Source: Gammaproteobacteria bacterium
GTDB taxonomy: Bacteria > Pseudomonadota > Gammaproteobacteria > JACKNK01
Length of the DNA stretch: 64,000 nucleotides
Assembly (NCBI GenBank): GCA_024234955.1
Contig: JACKNK010000006.1
Location: 212,616-276,615 of the forward strand
Direction: 5' to 3'
In this document: positions 40,797 through 52,619 of the stretch, one piece after another
How positions within the stretch are numbered: the first letter of the stretch is position 1
How the letters are laid out: each line of letters starts with the position of its first letter
Translations under genes and position numbers: made by a program
Notes under the pieces: model-generated
The model's database searches: none
The model's input: only the letters and a program-made list of their open reading frames with translations
Told to the model about the DNA's origin: nothing

Positions 40797-43301
40797 ATGC
40801 GCCGCTTCCTTCTAAAAGCCCTTCTCATCCTCACCCTGCTTGGGGTCTTCGGCGCCGCCGGTGTCGCCGCTTGGATCTGGTTCGCACTGGTGCCGGTGTT
40901 GCCGGACACCGAAGAGCTGCAGGATGTCCGCCTCCAGGTACCGCTGCGTGTTTACAGCCGCGACGGCGCGCTGCTGGCGGAATTCGGTGAGCAACGACGG
41001 GTCCCGGTCGTCTATTCGGAGATCCCGGAGCGGCTGGTGAACGCGTTCCTGTCTGCCGAGGATGATCGTTTCTTCGTCCATCCCGGCGTTGACTATCACG
41101 GCCTGTTGCGCGCTGCGTATACCCTGGCGACCACCGGCGAAAAGAAGCAGGGTGGTTCCACGATCACCATGCAGGTTGCGCGCAACTTCTTCCTGAGTCG
41201 CAAAAAGAGCTACCTCCGCAAGATCAACGAAATCCTGCTGGCGCTGAAAATCGAACGCGAATTCAGTAAGGAGAAGATCTTCGAGTTGTACGTCAACAAG
41301 ATCTACCTTGGCCATCGCGCCTACGGCATCGGCTCCGCCGCACAGGTGTATTACGGCGCGGAACTCAAAGACCTGACGTTGCCGCAGATTGCGATGATCG
41401 CAGGCCTGCCCAAAGCCCCTTCTGCGTACAACCCGATCAGCAATCCACCCCGCGCCAAGCTGCGCCGCAATTACGTGCTGGGCCGCATGAAGGACCTGGG
41501 CTACATCAATGAGGCCGAGTACAACGAAGCGGTCGCGGCGCCGGTGGTCGCCCGTTTGCATGGGCCGCAAGTCGACCTGCCTGCCGGTTATGTTGCGGAA
41601 ATGGCGCGTGCCTGGATGCTCGACAAATACGGCGAGGAAGCCACCTATACCGACGGCATGAAGGTCTATCTGAGCATCGATTCGAAACTTCAGCGCGCCG
41701 CCCAGGACGGATTGCGCGCCGCATTGGTCAACTATGACCGTCGTCACGGCTGGCGTGGGGCAGAGGCGCATATCGAGACACTCCCCGACAATGATGCCGG
41801 CCTGGATGACCTGCTCGCGCCCTATCAGAAACTCGGGGCATTGCGTGCCGGTATCGTGCTGGCGAATCCCGAGAAGACTGCGCAGATTTATCTGCGCGGC
41901 GGTGAGCGGATCGATCTGCCCTGGGATGCGATCAAATGGACGCGACCTTACATCGACGAAAACCGGCGCGGCGCGGTGCCCAAACAGAGCAGCGACGTAC
42001 TGGCGGTCGGCGATGTGATCCGGGTTTTCGAAGATCCGGAAGACGGCTGGCAACTCGGGCAGGTGCCGGCAGTCGCCGGCGCCATCGTGTCCTTGTCCCC
42101 GCACGATGGCGGGATCAATGCGTTGGCGGGCGGCTTCGATTTCGACCTCAGCAAGTTCAATCGCGCGATCCAGGCCCAGAGACAGGCCGGGTCGGGGCTG
42201 AAACCCTTCATCTATTCCGCCGCGCTGGACAAGGGCATGACCGTTGCGACCCTGATCAACGACGCGCCGGTGGTCTTCAACGATCCCTCGCTGGAAGGTT
42301 CATGGCGGCCAGAAAATTACAGCGGCAAGGTGTTCGGTCCGACCCGCCTTCGCGTTGCCCTGTATAACTCCCGCAACTTGGTTTCCATCCGCGTGTTGCG
42401 CCAGACTGGGGTCGATCACACATCCGCCTACCTGGAACGTATCGGTTTTGACCCGAACCGCATCCCGCACAATCTGTCGCTCGCGCTCGGCAGCGCCCAG
42501 GTCACCCCGTTGGAAATGGCGGCAGCGCAATCGGTCTGGGCCAATGGCGGATTTCGTATCGAGCCCTGGCTGATCCTGCGCGTCGAAGACACGCGCGGCG
42601 ACACCCTCTATCAGGCCGATCCTGCGGTCGTGTGTAGGTCCTGTGACTATCCGGATCTTACCCAAGCGACCAATGACGGGTCCCTTGAGGACGAACCCAC
42701 CGGTGAGCAACCGGTCGCAGCGAGCGCCGAAGGCAGCGACGCGCCCAAACCGCATCTTGCTCCTCGTGTCGTCGAAGCACGCAACGCCTATCTCATTTAC
42801 AGCATGATGCGCGACGTCGTGAAACGCGGCACCGCTCGCCGTGCGCTGGCCTTGGGTCGGGATGATCTCGCCGGTAAGACCGGCACCACCAACGATCAAC
42901 GCGATGCCTGGTTCTCCGGCTATAACGCCGACATGGTCACCATTGCCTGGGTCGGTTTCGACCAGATGGACCCTATGGGGCGCGGTGAAGTCGGCGGTCG
43001 CGCCGCACTGCCCGCGTGGATGAACTACATGAAGGTTGCGCTGGATGGCCGCCCTGCCGCCTATGTTCCGGAACCGCCCGGCCTGGTCCGGGTTCGTATC
43101 GATCCGGAAACCGGCGAGCCCGCCGATCCCGCCAACCCGGCCGCCGAGTTTGAAATCTTTCGCGCGGAGTACGCCCCCAAATCGACACCACGGGGACGCT
43201 CAACGCTGCCGTCCGTGGTGCCGACCCCGTCGGTGGTGGATCAACCGGGCACGCCCGATGCGCCACGTCCTTCAGGAACCCTCGACGGCGGTTTGTTCTG
43301 A
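40797..43301 (+). CDS. mrcA: Penicillin-binding protein 1A (bifunctional glycosyltransferase/transpeptidase)
   Basis: ATG 40797 (MRRFLLKALL) is chosen; it gives the usual short cytoplasmic tail and an 834-residue protein. A TM helix lies at about 7-30. The GT51 glycosyltransferase (about 60-240) contains EDDRFFVHPGVD and GGSTITMQVARNFFL. An OB-like insert (about 320-425) precedes the transpeptidase. The transpeptidase has SGLKPFIY (catalytic Ser), YNSRNL (SxN) and LAGKTGTTNDQRDAWF (KTG). The C-terminal tail is Pro/Thr-rich. Divergent placement against pilM is conserved in gammaproteobacteria. The enzyme polymerises and cross-links peptidoglycan. Confidence 0.95.
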   Translation: MRRFLLKALLILTLLGVFGAAGVAAWIWFALVPVLPDTEELQDVRLQVPLRVYSRDGALLAEFGEQRRVPVVYSEIPERLVNAFLSAEDDRFFVHPGVDYHGLLRAAYTLATTGEKKQGGSTITMQVARNFFLSRKKSYLRKINEILLALKIEREFSKEKIFELYVNKIYLGHRAYGIGSAAQVYYGAELKDLTLPQIAMIAGLPKAPSAYNPISNPPRAKLRRNYVLGRMKDLGYINEAEYNEAVAAPVVARLHGPQVDLPAGYVAEMARAWMLDKYGEEATYTDGMKVYLSIDSKLQRAAQDGLRAALVNYDRRHGWRGAEAHIETLPDNDAGLDDLLAPYQKLGALRAGIVLANPEKTAQIYLRGGERIDLPWDAIKWTRPYIDENRRGAVPKQSSDVLAVGDVIRVFEDPEDGWQLGQVPAVAGAIVSLSPHDGGINALAGGFDFDLSKFNRAIQAQRQAGSGLKPFIYSAALDKGMTVATLINDAPVVFNDPSLEGSWRPENYSGKVFGPTRLRVALYNSRNLVSIRVLRQTGVDHTSAYLERIGFDPNRIPHNLSLALGSAQVTPLEMAAAQSVWANGGFRIEPWLILRVEDTRGDTLYQADPAVVCRSCDYPDLTQATNDGSLEDEPTGEQPVAASAEGSDAPKPHLAPRVVEARNAYLIYSMMRDVVKRGTARRALALGRDDLAGKTGTTNDQRDAWFSGYNADMVTIAWVGFDQMDPMGRGEVGGRAALPAWMNYMKVALDGRPAAYVPEPPGLVRVRIDPETGEPADPANPAAEFEIFRAEYAPKSTPRGRSTLPSVVPTPSVVDQPGTPDAPRPSGTLDGGLF

Positions 43302-43303
43302 TC

Positions 43304-43918
43304 ATGGGCGCGCGGCCTCACTCAGGAAGGAACCGGGCGCGCGATCAGATCGCTCAGGAGGCGGCACGCCTGATCATCGATGAAGGGGTTCTCGATTTCG
43401 CGCTTGCGAAGCGTAAAGCGGTGTCACGATTGGGTTACGACGGTATCGGCGATCTTCCCAACAATCAGGAAATCGAGTCGGCGGCCCTGGAATATCAGCG
43501 CCTGTTTCTCGGTCAGGCTGGCGAGGACCGCCTGCGCGTGTTGCGGCAATCAGCGCTCGCGGCCATGCAATTCCTTGCGCCGTTCCAGCCGCAACTGGTC
43601 GGGCCGGTCCTGACCGGCATCGCCGGCGAAAACACCCGGGTGACCCTGCATCTGTTTGCCAATCGGGCGGAAGACGTACTGCTGTTTCTGCTCGATCAGG
43701 ACATCCCATTCGAAGACGCCAGCAAGCGGATCAATATCGGTGGTACCCAACGTGAGTTTCCCACCTACCGCTTTTACGCCGGCGACGCACCGCTCGAATT
43801 GGTGGTCCTGCCGATGGAACTGCAACGGCGCCCACCCTTGAGTCCGATCGATGGAAAGCCGATGCCGCACGCGGATGCCGACGCCGTGCACTCCCTGCTC
43901 GGCACGGCATCCGATTAA
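43304..43918 (+). CDS. Conserved hypothetical protein downstream of mrcA
   Basis: A 204-residue cytoplasmic protein with no membrane segment. The N-terminus resembles a helical domain (RDQIAQEAARLIIDEGVLDFALAKRKAV, LPNNQEIESAALEYQRLF). The rest is alpha/beta with PQLVGPVLTGIAGENTRVTLHLF and LSPIDGKPMPHADADAV. The pattern recalls uncharacterised nucleotidyltransferase-like conserved hypotheticals of gammaproteobacteria, but I cannot assign a reaction. It starts 2 bp after the mrcA stop, so it is co-transcribed with PBP1a, and converges with gltA. Confidence 0.75.
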   Translation: MGARPHSGRNRARDQIAQEAARLIIDEGVLDFALAKRKAVSRLGYDGIGDLPNNQEIESAALEYQRLFLGQAGEDRLRVLRQSALAAMQFLAPFQPQLVGPVLTGIAGENTRVTLHLFANRAEDVLLFLLDQDIPFEDASKRINIGGTQREFPTYRFYAGDAPLELVVLPMELQRRPPLSPIDGKPMPHADADAVHSLLGTASD

Positions 43919-43932
43919 CCAGCGTTCGCGAA

Positions 43933-45225
<1,293 letters not shown>

Positions 45226-45323
45226 GCAAGCCTCCTCCGGGAGCGACGCTGTCGGTGCTATGGCACGCTACAGGCTGGCGCAAAGGGGTTTGTGTCCGTG
45301 CCCGGCGACCACGATGGCCACCG

Positions 45324-45388
45324 AACACACGCATGTGTGTTGGTGTACGCCTACTTCCAGCAGGACATTCTTATGACACGGGATTGTA
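45324..45388 (-). promoter_or_regulatory. Candidate gltA promoter and leader hairpin
   Basis: On the minus strand, a TACAAT -10 lies at 45388-45383 with only a weak -35. Downstream in the predicted leader, AACACAC/GTGTGTT (45324-45330 with 45335-45341) forms a 7-bp stem closing a 4-nt loop. The leader to the gltA ATG would be about 150 nt. Nothing else was recognised in the 262-bp gap. Confidence 0.35.
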
Positions 45389-45487
45389 CCCTTCCCGTAC
45401 TCACGATTTTGTTCGTTTCACGTCGTGAATCCCGCATCGATACGTCCTAGGGCACACCTTGCGGTACCCTCCTGCCGACGATGGATC

Positions 45488-46744
45488 TTATACCTCGCTC
45501 ATCGGCGGATAATGCGCGGGATAACCCAGACGGGCCACGCCGGTCTCCACGGCGGCACGGGCTACCGCTGGCGGCACCCACTCGATCAGGCGCGGATCCA
45601 ACGGCTTGGGGACCAGATATTCACGCCCGAACGCGATGCGATCGACTCGATAGGCCTCCAGTACCGCACGCGGGACCTCAACGTGCGTCAGGTCCCGCAG
45701 TGCCCGGACGGCGGCAATCTTCATTTCTTCGTTGATCCGGCGTGCGCGAACGTCCAATGCACCCCGAAAGATGTACGGGAAGCCCAGCACATTGTTGACC
45801 TGGTTCGGATAATCGGAGCGGCCGGTCGCCATGATCACGTCGTCGCGGGTCGCGTGCGCGACCTTCGGATTGATCTCCGGATCGGGGTTGGATAAAGCGA
45901 ATACCAGCGGATCGCGTGCCATGACCCGCAACATGTCCGCGCTCATGACGTCCGGCCCGGACAGGCCGATGAACACGTCCGCGTCGGTGAGCGCGTCATG
46001 CAGGGTCCGACGATCGGTATCGACCGCAAACTCCGCCTTGAAACGGTTCAGGTCGCTGCGCCCCGTATGCACGACGCCGTTCCGGTCGCACATCATGATG
46101 TGCGCAGCGGGGACACCCATCGCCTTCAGCAGACGCATCGAGGCGATGCCCGCCGCACCCGCGCCCACGCAGACAATCCGGATTTCCTCGATCTTCTTCC
46201 CATTCAGCCTCAAGGCGTTTTCCAAAGCCGCGCCAATGATGATCGCGGTGCCGTGCTGGTCGTCGTGAAAAACCGGAATATCGAGGCGTTCGATCAATTC
46301 CGCCTCGATGTCGAAACACTCCGGGGCCTTGATGTCTTCCAGGTTGATGCCGCCAAAGGTCGGTGCAATCCGCGCTACGGTCTCGATCAGATCGCGGGGG
46401 TCCGCCGCATCAACCTCGATATCGAACACGTCCACGCCGGCGAACTTCTTGAACAGGACCGCCTTGCCTTCCATCACCGGCTTCGAGGCCAACGGACCCT
46501 TGTCGCCCAGGCCCAGGATGGCGGTGCCGTTACTGATTACAGCAACCAGGTTGCCCTTCGCAGTGTATCGATACGCCGCATCCGGGTCCTTGGCAATCTC
46601 ACGCACCGGGGCGGCGACACCCGGTGTATAGGCGAGCACAAGATCCGCCTGGGTCGCGCTCGGCTTGGTGATCTCGATGCCGATCTTTCCCGGTGTCGGT
46701 AGCTGGTGGTAAGCGAGTGCGCGCTCGCGCAAGGTGTCGGACAT
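45488..46744 (-). CDS. NAD(P)-dependent malic enzyme, short form without PTA domain
   Basis: The 418-residue enzyme has the malic-enzyme N-terminus (YHQLPTPGKIGIEITKP) and VLAYTPGVAAPVREI. It also has AVISNGTAILGLGDKGPLASKPVMEGKAVLFKKF, FHDDQHGTAII (metal-binding) and the Rossmann motif IVCVGAGAAGIASMRLL. It corresponds to the catalytic half of MaeB (about 760 residues in E. coli) and lacks the phosphotransacetylase-like C-terminal domain. It decarboxylates malate to pyruvate. It lies 18 bp downstream of glmS and upstream of gltA, all leftward. Confidence 0.92.
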   Translation of the reverse strand: MSDTLRERALAYHQLPTPGKIGIEITKPSATQADLVLAYTPGVAAPVREIAKDPDAAYRYTAKGNLVAVISNGTAILGLGDKGPLASKPVMEGKAVLFKKFAGVDVFDIEVDAADPRDLIETVARIAPTFGGINLEDIKAPECFDIEAELIERLDIPVFHDDQHGTAIIIGAALENALRLNGKKIEEIRIVCVGAGAAGIASMRLLKAMGVPAAHIMMCDRNGVVHTGRSDLNRFKAEFAVDTDRRTLHDALTDADVFIGLSGPDVMSADMLRVMARDPLVFALSNPDPEINPKVAHATRDDVIMATGRSDYPNQVNNVLGFPYIFRGALDVRARRINEEMKIAAVRALRDLTHVEVPRAVLEAYRVDRIAFGREYLVPKPLDPRLIEWVPPAVARAAVETGVARLGYPAHYPPMSEV

Positions 46745-46762
46745 GGTGCTTACGTTCCTGAT

Positions 46763-48595
46763 TTATTCGACGGTGACGGACTTGGCCAGGTTGCGCGGCT
46801 GATCGACATCCGTACCGCGCAATACCGCAACATGGTACGCGAGCAACTGCAGCGGTACCGTGTAGATCATTGGGGTTACCACCTCGTCCACGGTCGGCAC
46901 GATCACCACTCTGATGTCGTCTTTCGCGGTAATTCCGCTCCGGTCGTCGGCGAACACATACAGCCGTCCGCCCCGCGCGCGCACTTCTTCCAGATTGGAT
47001 TTGAGCTTCTCGAGCAATTCGTCGTTCGGGGCGACGGTGACGACCGGCATATCCGCATCCACCAGTGCCAGCGGTCCGTGCTTGAGCTCGCCTGCCGGGT
47101 ATGCCTCGGCATGGATGTAGGAGATCTCCTTGAGCTTCAAGGCGCCTTCCAAGGAAACCGGATATTGGACGCCGCGCCCGAGGAACAGCGCGTGATGCAA
47201 TTCGGCGAAATCTTCGGCAACGGCATGGATCGGCTCATCCAGATGTAATGCGGCTTCGATCTGGGCCGGCAGCGTGGTCAGTGCCCGAACGATACTGGCC
47301 TCTTTGGTGGCGTCGATCCGATGACGGCGTCCCACCACGGTCACCAACATTAGCAACGCGACCAGTTGAGTGGTAAAGGCCTTGGTCGAGGCAACACCGA
47401 TCTCCGGGCCAGCCCGGGTCATCAGACTCAGGTCGGACTCCCGAACCAGCGAACTTTCCGGGACGTTACAGACCGTCAAGGTGGTGCGAAAACCCTGTTC
47501 CTTGGCCTGTCGGAGTGCAGCGAGGGTGTCGGCGGTCTCGCCGGATTGGGAAATAGTGACAAACAAGGTGCCGGGACGGACCACGCTCCTGCGGTATCGG
47601 AACTCGCTTGCGACCTCTACGTTACAGCGCACGCCGGCAATGCCTTCGAACCAATATTTGGCCACCAGCCCGGCGTGATAGGAGGTCCCACAGGCGATGA
47701 TCTGGACCTCTTCTATATCCTCAAGCAGCGCGTGCTCTTCGGGGCCGAGTATGCCTGGCAACACTCGGTCGGTCCCCAATCGGGCCTCCAGCGTTTCGCT
47801 GATGGCGCGCGGCTGCTCATGGATTTCCTTGAGCATGAAATGGCGGTACGGGCCGCGCTCAGCCGCATCGGCGCTGAGTTCCGACTCCCGTATCGGACGC
47901 TCGACCACATCGCCGTTCTGGGCGTACACGACGACCCGATCAATCGTGATGTCGGCAATATCGCCTTCTTCCAAAAACATGAACCGGCGCGTCACCGGAA
48001 GCAGCGCGGCGACATCCGATGCGATGAAATGTTCACCAATACCAATTCCGATGACTAATGGCGATCCTTTACGGGCTGCAATCATGCGGGTCGGGTCGTC
48101 GGTGGCGATGACCCCGAGGGCGTAAGCGCCATGCAAAGCGGTAACGGCTTTGCGTACGGCGCTGAGGAGATCCAGGCCGGTCTCCATCTCGTCGTAGACC
48201 TGATGGACGATCACTTCGGTGTCGGTCTGCGAGGTGAACTGATGACCTCGTCCGGTCTGCGCCTCCCGTAGGGACTGATGGTTCTCGATGATGCCATTGT
48301 GGACCACGGCGACTCGTTGGCGGCAAATATGCGGATGGGCATTTTGCTCTGATGGCAGGCCGTGCGTTGCCCAGCGGGTATGGGCGATGCCTAGGCGCCC
48401 CTCGAATGGTGACAGGTCGATCGCCGTAGCCAGTTTCTCCACTTTGCCCAATGTCCGACGTCGATCCAGCGTTCCTTTGTCGGTCAGCAAGGCGATGCCG
48501 GCGGAATCGTATCCCCGATATTCGAGCCGCCGCAGACCTTCCAGGAGAATGGGAGAAACATTGCGTTGGGCGATCGCGCCGACGATTCCACACAT
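46763..48595 (-). CDS. glmS: Glutamine-fructose-6-phosphate aminotransferase (isomerising)
   Basis: ATG 48595 is the start because the mature enzyme must expose the catalytic Cys next (MCGIVGAIAQRN); upstream open frame is noise. The 610-residue product has an N-terminal glutaminase (about 1-220, with RWATHGLPSEQNAHPH). Two SIS domains follow (ACGTSYHAGLVAKYW, SQSGETADTLAALRQAK), and the C-terminus ends LAKSVTVE. It makes glucosamine-6-phosphate. It is 70 bp downstream of glmU, which uses the product two steps later. No ribozyme-like leader is evident. Confidence 0.96.
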   Translation of the reverse strand: MCGIVGAIAQRNVSPILLEGLRRLEYRGYDSAGIALLTDKGTLDRRRTLGKVEKLATAIDLSPFEGRLGIAHTRWATHGLPSEQNAHPHICRQRVAVVHNGIIENHQSLREAQTGRGHQFTSQTDTEVIVHQVYDEMETGLDLLSAVRKAVTALHGAYALGVIATDDPTRMIAARKGSPLVIGIGIGEHFIASDVAALLPVTRRFMFLEEGDIADITIDRVVVYAQNGDVVERPIRESELSADAAERGPYRHFMLKEIHEQPRAISETLEARLGTDRVLPGILGPEEHALLEDIEEVQIIACGTSYHAGLVAKYWFEGIAGVRCNVEVASEFRYRRSVVRPGTLFVTISQSGETADTLAALRQAKEQGFRTTLTVCNVPESSLVRESDLSLMTRAGPEIGVASTKAFTTQLVALLMLVTVVGRRHRIDATKEASIVRALTTLPAQIEAALHLDEPIHAVAEDFAELHHALFLGRGVQYPVSLEGALKLKEISYIHAEAYPAGELKHGPLALVDADMPVVTVAPNDELLEKLKSNLEEVRARGGRLYVFADDRSGITAKDDIRVVIVPTVDEVVTPMIYTVPLQLLAYHVAVLRGTDVDQPRNLAKSVTVE

Positions 48596-48665
48596 TGCGT
48601 TTACTGACCTCGGGAGATTTTCTTTGTCAAACGGATGATGCGCGTACCACTCCGTCAGCGCCAGA

Positions 48666-50027
48666 TCAGGATTTCGGTTTCTTGATCGGACGCTTCCAGG
48701 CTTCGATGGTGACCTGCTTCGCCCGGGACAAGGTGAGCTTTTCGGGGGGGGCATTTCGGACGATGGTGGAACCGGCACCGATCGTCGCTCCCGCGCCAAC
48801 TTCAACCGGCGCGACCAATTGGGTGCAGCTGCCGATGAATGCGTTGTCACCGATCACGGTGCGGTGTTTGTTCGCACCATCGTAATTGCAGGTAATCGTT
48901 CCAGCGCCCACATTTACCCCTGAGCCAATCGTGGTGTCGCCGATGTAAGTAAGGTGGTTGACCTTACTGCCGCTGGCAACGGTCGATTTCTTGATCTCGA
49001 CAAAGTTCCCTATGTGTACGTGATCGGCGAGTACGGCTTCCGGGCGTAGGCGTGCGAACGGGCCGATTCGGGTCTGTGCGCCGACTTCACAATCTTCCAG
49101 TACGCAGTTGGCAAGGATCTCCACGCCATCCCCGATCACCACATTTCGGAGCACGTTGTTCGGCCCGATACGGACGTTTTTTCCAAGTTTGACGCGACCT
49201 TCAAAAACCACGTTTACATCGATGTCACAGTCTTCCCCGCACGCGACCGAGCCGCGAATGTCGATGCGATCCGGATCCCGTAAAGTGGCCCCATCCCGCA
49301 TAAGCGCGTCTGCCTGACGGCGTTGATAAATGCGCTCCAATTTCGCGAGTTGCACCCTATCGTTCACGCCCGCAACATCGAATTCACTGGAAGCGCGATG
49401 CGCCCGAACGGCGTGGCCGTCTCTGGATGCCATCTCGATGACGTCGGTCAGATAGAACTCACCCTGGACGTTCCGGTTATCCAGATTTGCCACCCAGCGC
49501 TTCAAGTCAGCGGCTCCGACCGCGATGATTCCGGTGTTGATTTCCGTGATCATCCGCTCCGCCTGATCCGCATCCTTATGCTCGACAATGCGGGCGATGG
49601 ATCCATCCTGGTTGCGGATAATTCGTCCATATCCGGTCGGGTCGGCCAGCTTCACCGTTAATACACCGACTTCTTCGGACGCGACCAGCGGCGCGATGTC
49701 GGCGACGGCAATCATCGGAACATCTCCGTAAAGCACCAATACGCGCCGTGCGTCATCGATCGTAGGAAGCGCTTGGGCAACGGCGTGTCCGGTCCCGAGC
49801 TGAGGTTCCTGGAGCACCCAGTGGACACTTAAGTCGGCCAACTGCTCCGTTACCTGCTCCCCGCCATGGCCGTAGACCACGTGGATGTCGTCGGTCCCAA
49901 GTTGCCGTGCCGCATCAACGACGTGTTCAAGGAGCGGCTTTCCGGCAAGTTCATGCAGGACTTTGGGCAGCGCAGATCGCATCCGCGTACCTTTTCCCGC
50001 TGCAAGGATCACAACGCTCAGGTCCAT
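48666..50027 (-). CDS. glmU: Bifunctional GlcN-1-P acetyltransferase / GlcNAc-1-P uridyltransferase
   Basis: The 453-residue protein has the uridyltransferase N-domain (VILAAGKGTRMRSALPKVLHELAGKP, VLYGDVPMI, GEFYLTDVIEMA). The C-domain is a left-handed beta-helix of hexapeptide repeats (GKNVRIGPNNVLRNVVIGDG, YIGDTTIGSGVNVGAGTITCNYDG). It completes UDP-GlcNAc synthesis. An AGGA site lies 8 nt before ATG. It lies between slyD and glmS; the atp-glmU-glmS order is typical of gammaproteobacteria. Confidence 0.96.
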   Translation of the reverse strand: MDLSVVILAAGKGTRMRSALPKVLHELAGKPLLEHVVDAARQLGTDDIHVVYGHGGEQVTEQLADLSVHWVLQEPQLGTGHAVAQALPTIDDARRVLVLYGDVPMIAVADIAPLVASEEVGVLTVKLADPTGYGRIIRNQDGSIARIVEHKDADQAERMITEINTGIIAVGAADLKRWVANLDNRNVQGEFYLTDVIEMASRDGHAVRAHRASSEFDVAGVNDRVQLAKLERIYQRRQADALMRDGATLRDPDRIDIRGSVACGEDCDIDVNVVFEGRVKLGKNVRIGPNNVLRNVVIGDGVEILANCVLEDCEVGAQTRIGPFARLRPEAVLADHVHIGNFVEIKKSTVASGSKVNHLTYIGDTTIGSGVNVGAGTITCNYDGANKHRTVIGDNAFIGSCTQLVAPVEVGAGATIGAGSTIVRNAPPEKLTLSRAKQVTIEAWKRPIKKPKS

Positions 50028-50180
50028 ATCGACATTCCTAATATTGGGTAGGTTGTCAGTTTAGCGACCGTCTGGGAGCCGTACAGATACGCACGGTTGA
50101 ATTGCCGCGCGTGCGGCCCTCTTCGTGCAGTCGCACTTGCGAAGTCGCCCCCGCCGCGCAGGGAATTGGAGACGATTGCG

Positions 50181-50672
50181 CTATTGCAGCGTGCCACCCT
50201 CGGCGTCCATCGCTTCCCCAGACCCGATTTCCTGGGGGGTCGCATCCCGGATTGCGACCACGGTGACATGGAATGTCACCGCTTTTCCGGCAAACGGGTG
50301 ATTCCCATCCAGCGTCACCATGCCGTCCTCAATCTTGGACACCACAAACGTTTTTACGTCGCCACTTTCATTTTGAAATTGGACTTCGGCCCCTATCCGT
50401 TGATATTGAGGCGGGACGTTTGCAATCGCTTCGGCAATGGTCAGGTCCTCGCGGTGAGGACCGAATGCCGCGGCCGGGGAGAGTGTCACACTGACATGGT
50501 CATCGACCGTTCGGCCTTGCAGGGCGCGCTCAATCTCGGGAAATATTTTCGACTTTCCGCCATGAATATAGGTAACTGGCACGTCATGTTGTTCGATGAC
50601 GTTATCTTCCACGTCGGTTATCGAGTAGGTAATGGAAACTGCCTTGTCGGCACACGCTGTGGTTCGGGTCAT
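50181..50672 (-). CDS. slyD: SlyD-like FKBP-type peptidyl-prolyl isomerase
   Basis: The 163-residue protein shows FKBP/SlyD motifs: VSITYSITDVEDNVIEQHD, VTYIHGGKSKIFPEIERALQG, HVSVTLSPAAAFGPHRED and GNHPFAGKAVTFHVTVVAI. The IF (insert-in-flap) domain is present. It lacks the His/Cys-rich metal-binding tail of E. coli SlyD. ATG 50672 lies only 4 nt from the U-tract of the atp operon terminator and has no Shine-Dalgarno sequence. Translation may be leaderless, or the start may differ. It sits between atpC and glmU. Confidence 0.85.
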   Translation of the reverse strand: MTRTTACADKAVSITYSITDVEDNVIEQHDVPVTYIHGGKSKIFPEIERALQGRTVDDHVSVTLSPAAAFGPHREDLTIAEAIANVPPQYQRIGAEVQFQNESGDVKTFVVSKIEDGMVTLDGNHPFAGKAVTFHVTVVAIRDATPQEIGSGEAMDAEGGTLQ

Positions 50673-50676
50673 TGTG

Positions 50677-50700
50677 AAAAAAAAGGGGGCTTGCGCCCCC
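50677..50700 (-). terminator. Rho-independent terminator of the atp operon
   Basis: On the minus strand, GGGGGC-GCAA-GCCCCC (50700-50685) is a perfect 6-bp GC stem with a GNRA-type tetraloop, followed by eight T residues (50684-50677). It lies 23 bp after the atpC stop and 4 bp before the slyD ATG. Confidence 0.93.
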
Positions 50701-50723
50701 GTTTACTCATCATGTGATTTGGT

Positions 50724-51149
50724 TTACCCGCGCGTCCGCTTGCGCAGGTTCTCAAGAGCACGGAGTTGGGCAATCGCTTCCGCCAACTGGGACTGGGCCT
50801 TGGCGTAATCGATATCGGCCTGTTTGTCCGTCATGGCCTTTTCGGCCATTTCGACGGCTTCCCGGGCCGCCGCTTCGTCCAGGTCCTTGGCGCGCATGGC
50901 GGTGTCTGCCAGTACGGTAACGACGTTTGGCTGCACTTCGATGATCCCGGAAGACACATAGAAGTAATGGCCTTCGCCGTCGGGTGTGTCTACACGAACC
51001 TCACCAGGCTTCAGCTTGGATATGAACGGGCTGTGACGCGGCATGATACCGACCTCACCCATCTGGGCGGGGGCGACCAGCATCGTCGCCTGTCCGGAGA
51101 AGATTTCGTTCTCCGCGCTGACGATATCAACGTGCATGGTCATGGCCAT
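50724..51149 (-). CDS. atpC: ATP synthase F1 epsilon subunit
   Basis: This 141-residue subunit has the N-terminal beta-sandwich (MHVDIVSAENEIFSG, GEVGIMPRHSPFISKLKPGEVRV) and a C-terminal helical hairpin (AAREAVEMAEKAM ... AQLRALENLRKR) that inhibits rotation. It is the last gene of the atp operon, 29 bp after atpD, followed by an intrinsic terminator. Confidence 0.96.
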   Translation of the reverse strand: MAMTMHVDIVSAENEIFSGQATMLVAPAQMGEVGIMPRHSPFISKLKPGEVRVDTPDGEGHYFYVSSGIIEVQPNVVTVLADTAMRAKDLDEAAAREAVEMAEKAMTDKQADIDYAKAQSQLAEAIAQLRALENLRKRTRG

Positions 51150-51178
51150 AATTGCTTACCTCGGCTCGCTGCGCGTGA

Positions 51179-52567
<1,389 letters not shown>

Positions 52568-52619
52568 ACTCGGTACCCCTTAAACGCTTCGGGTAAATGT
52601 ATTTTTGAATGTGTTTGGG

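Noticed and set aside
40812..42104. Open frame of 430 codons on the minus strand
   Set aside because: It is antisense to the transglycosylase and linker part of PBP1A, whose motifs are all present on the plus strand.
45412..45431. Possible parS site (TTTCACG-TCGTGAA)
   Set aside because: It is interrupted relative to the consensus TGTTTCACGTGAAACA and lies far from parAB, so I do not call it.
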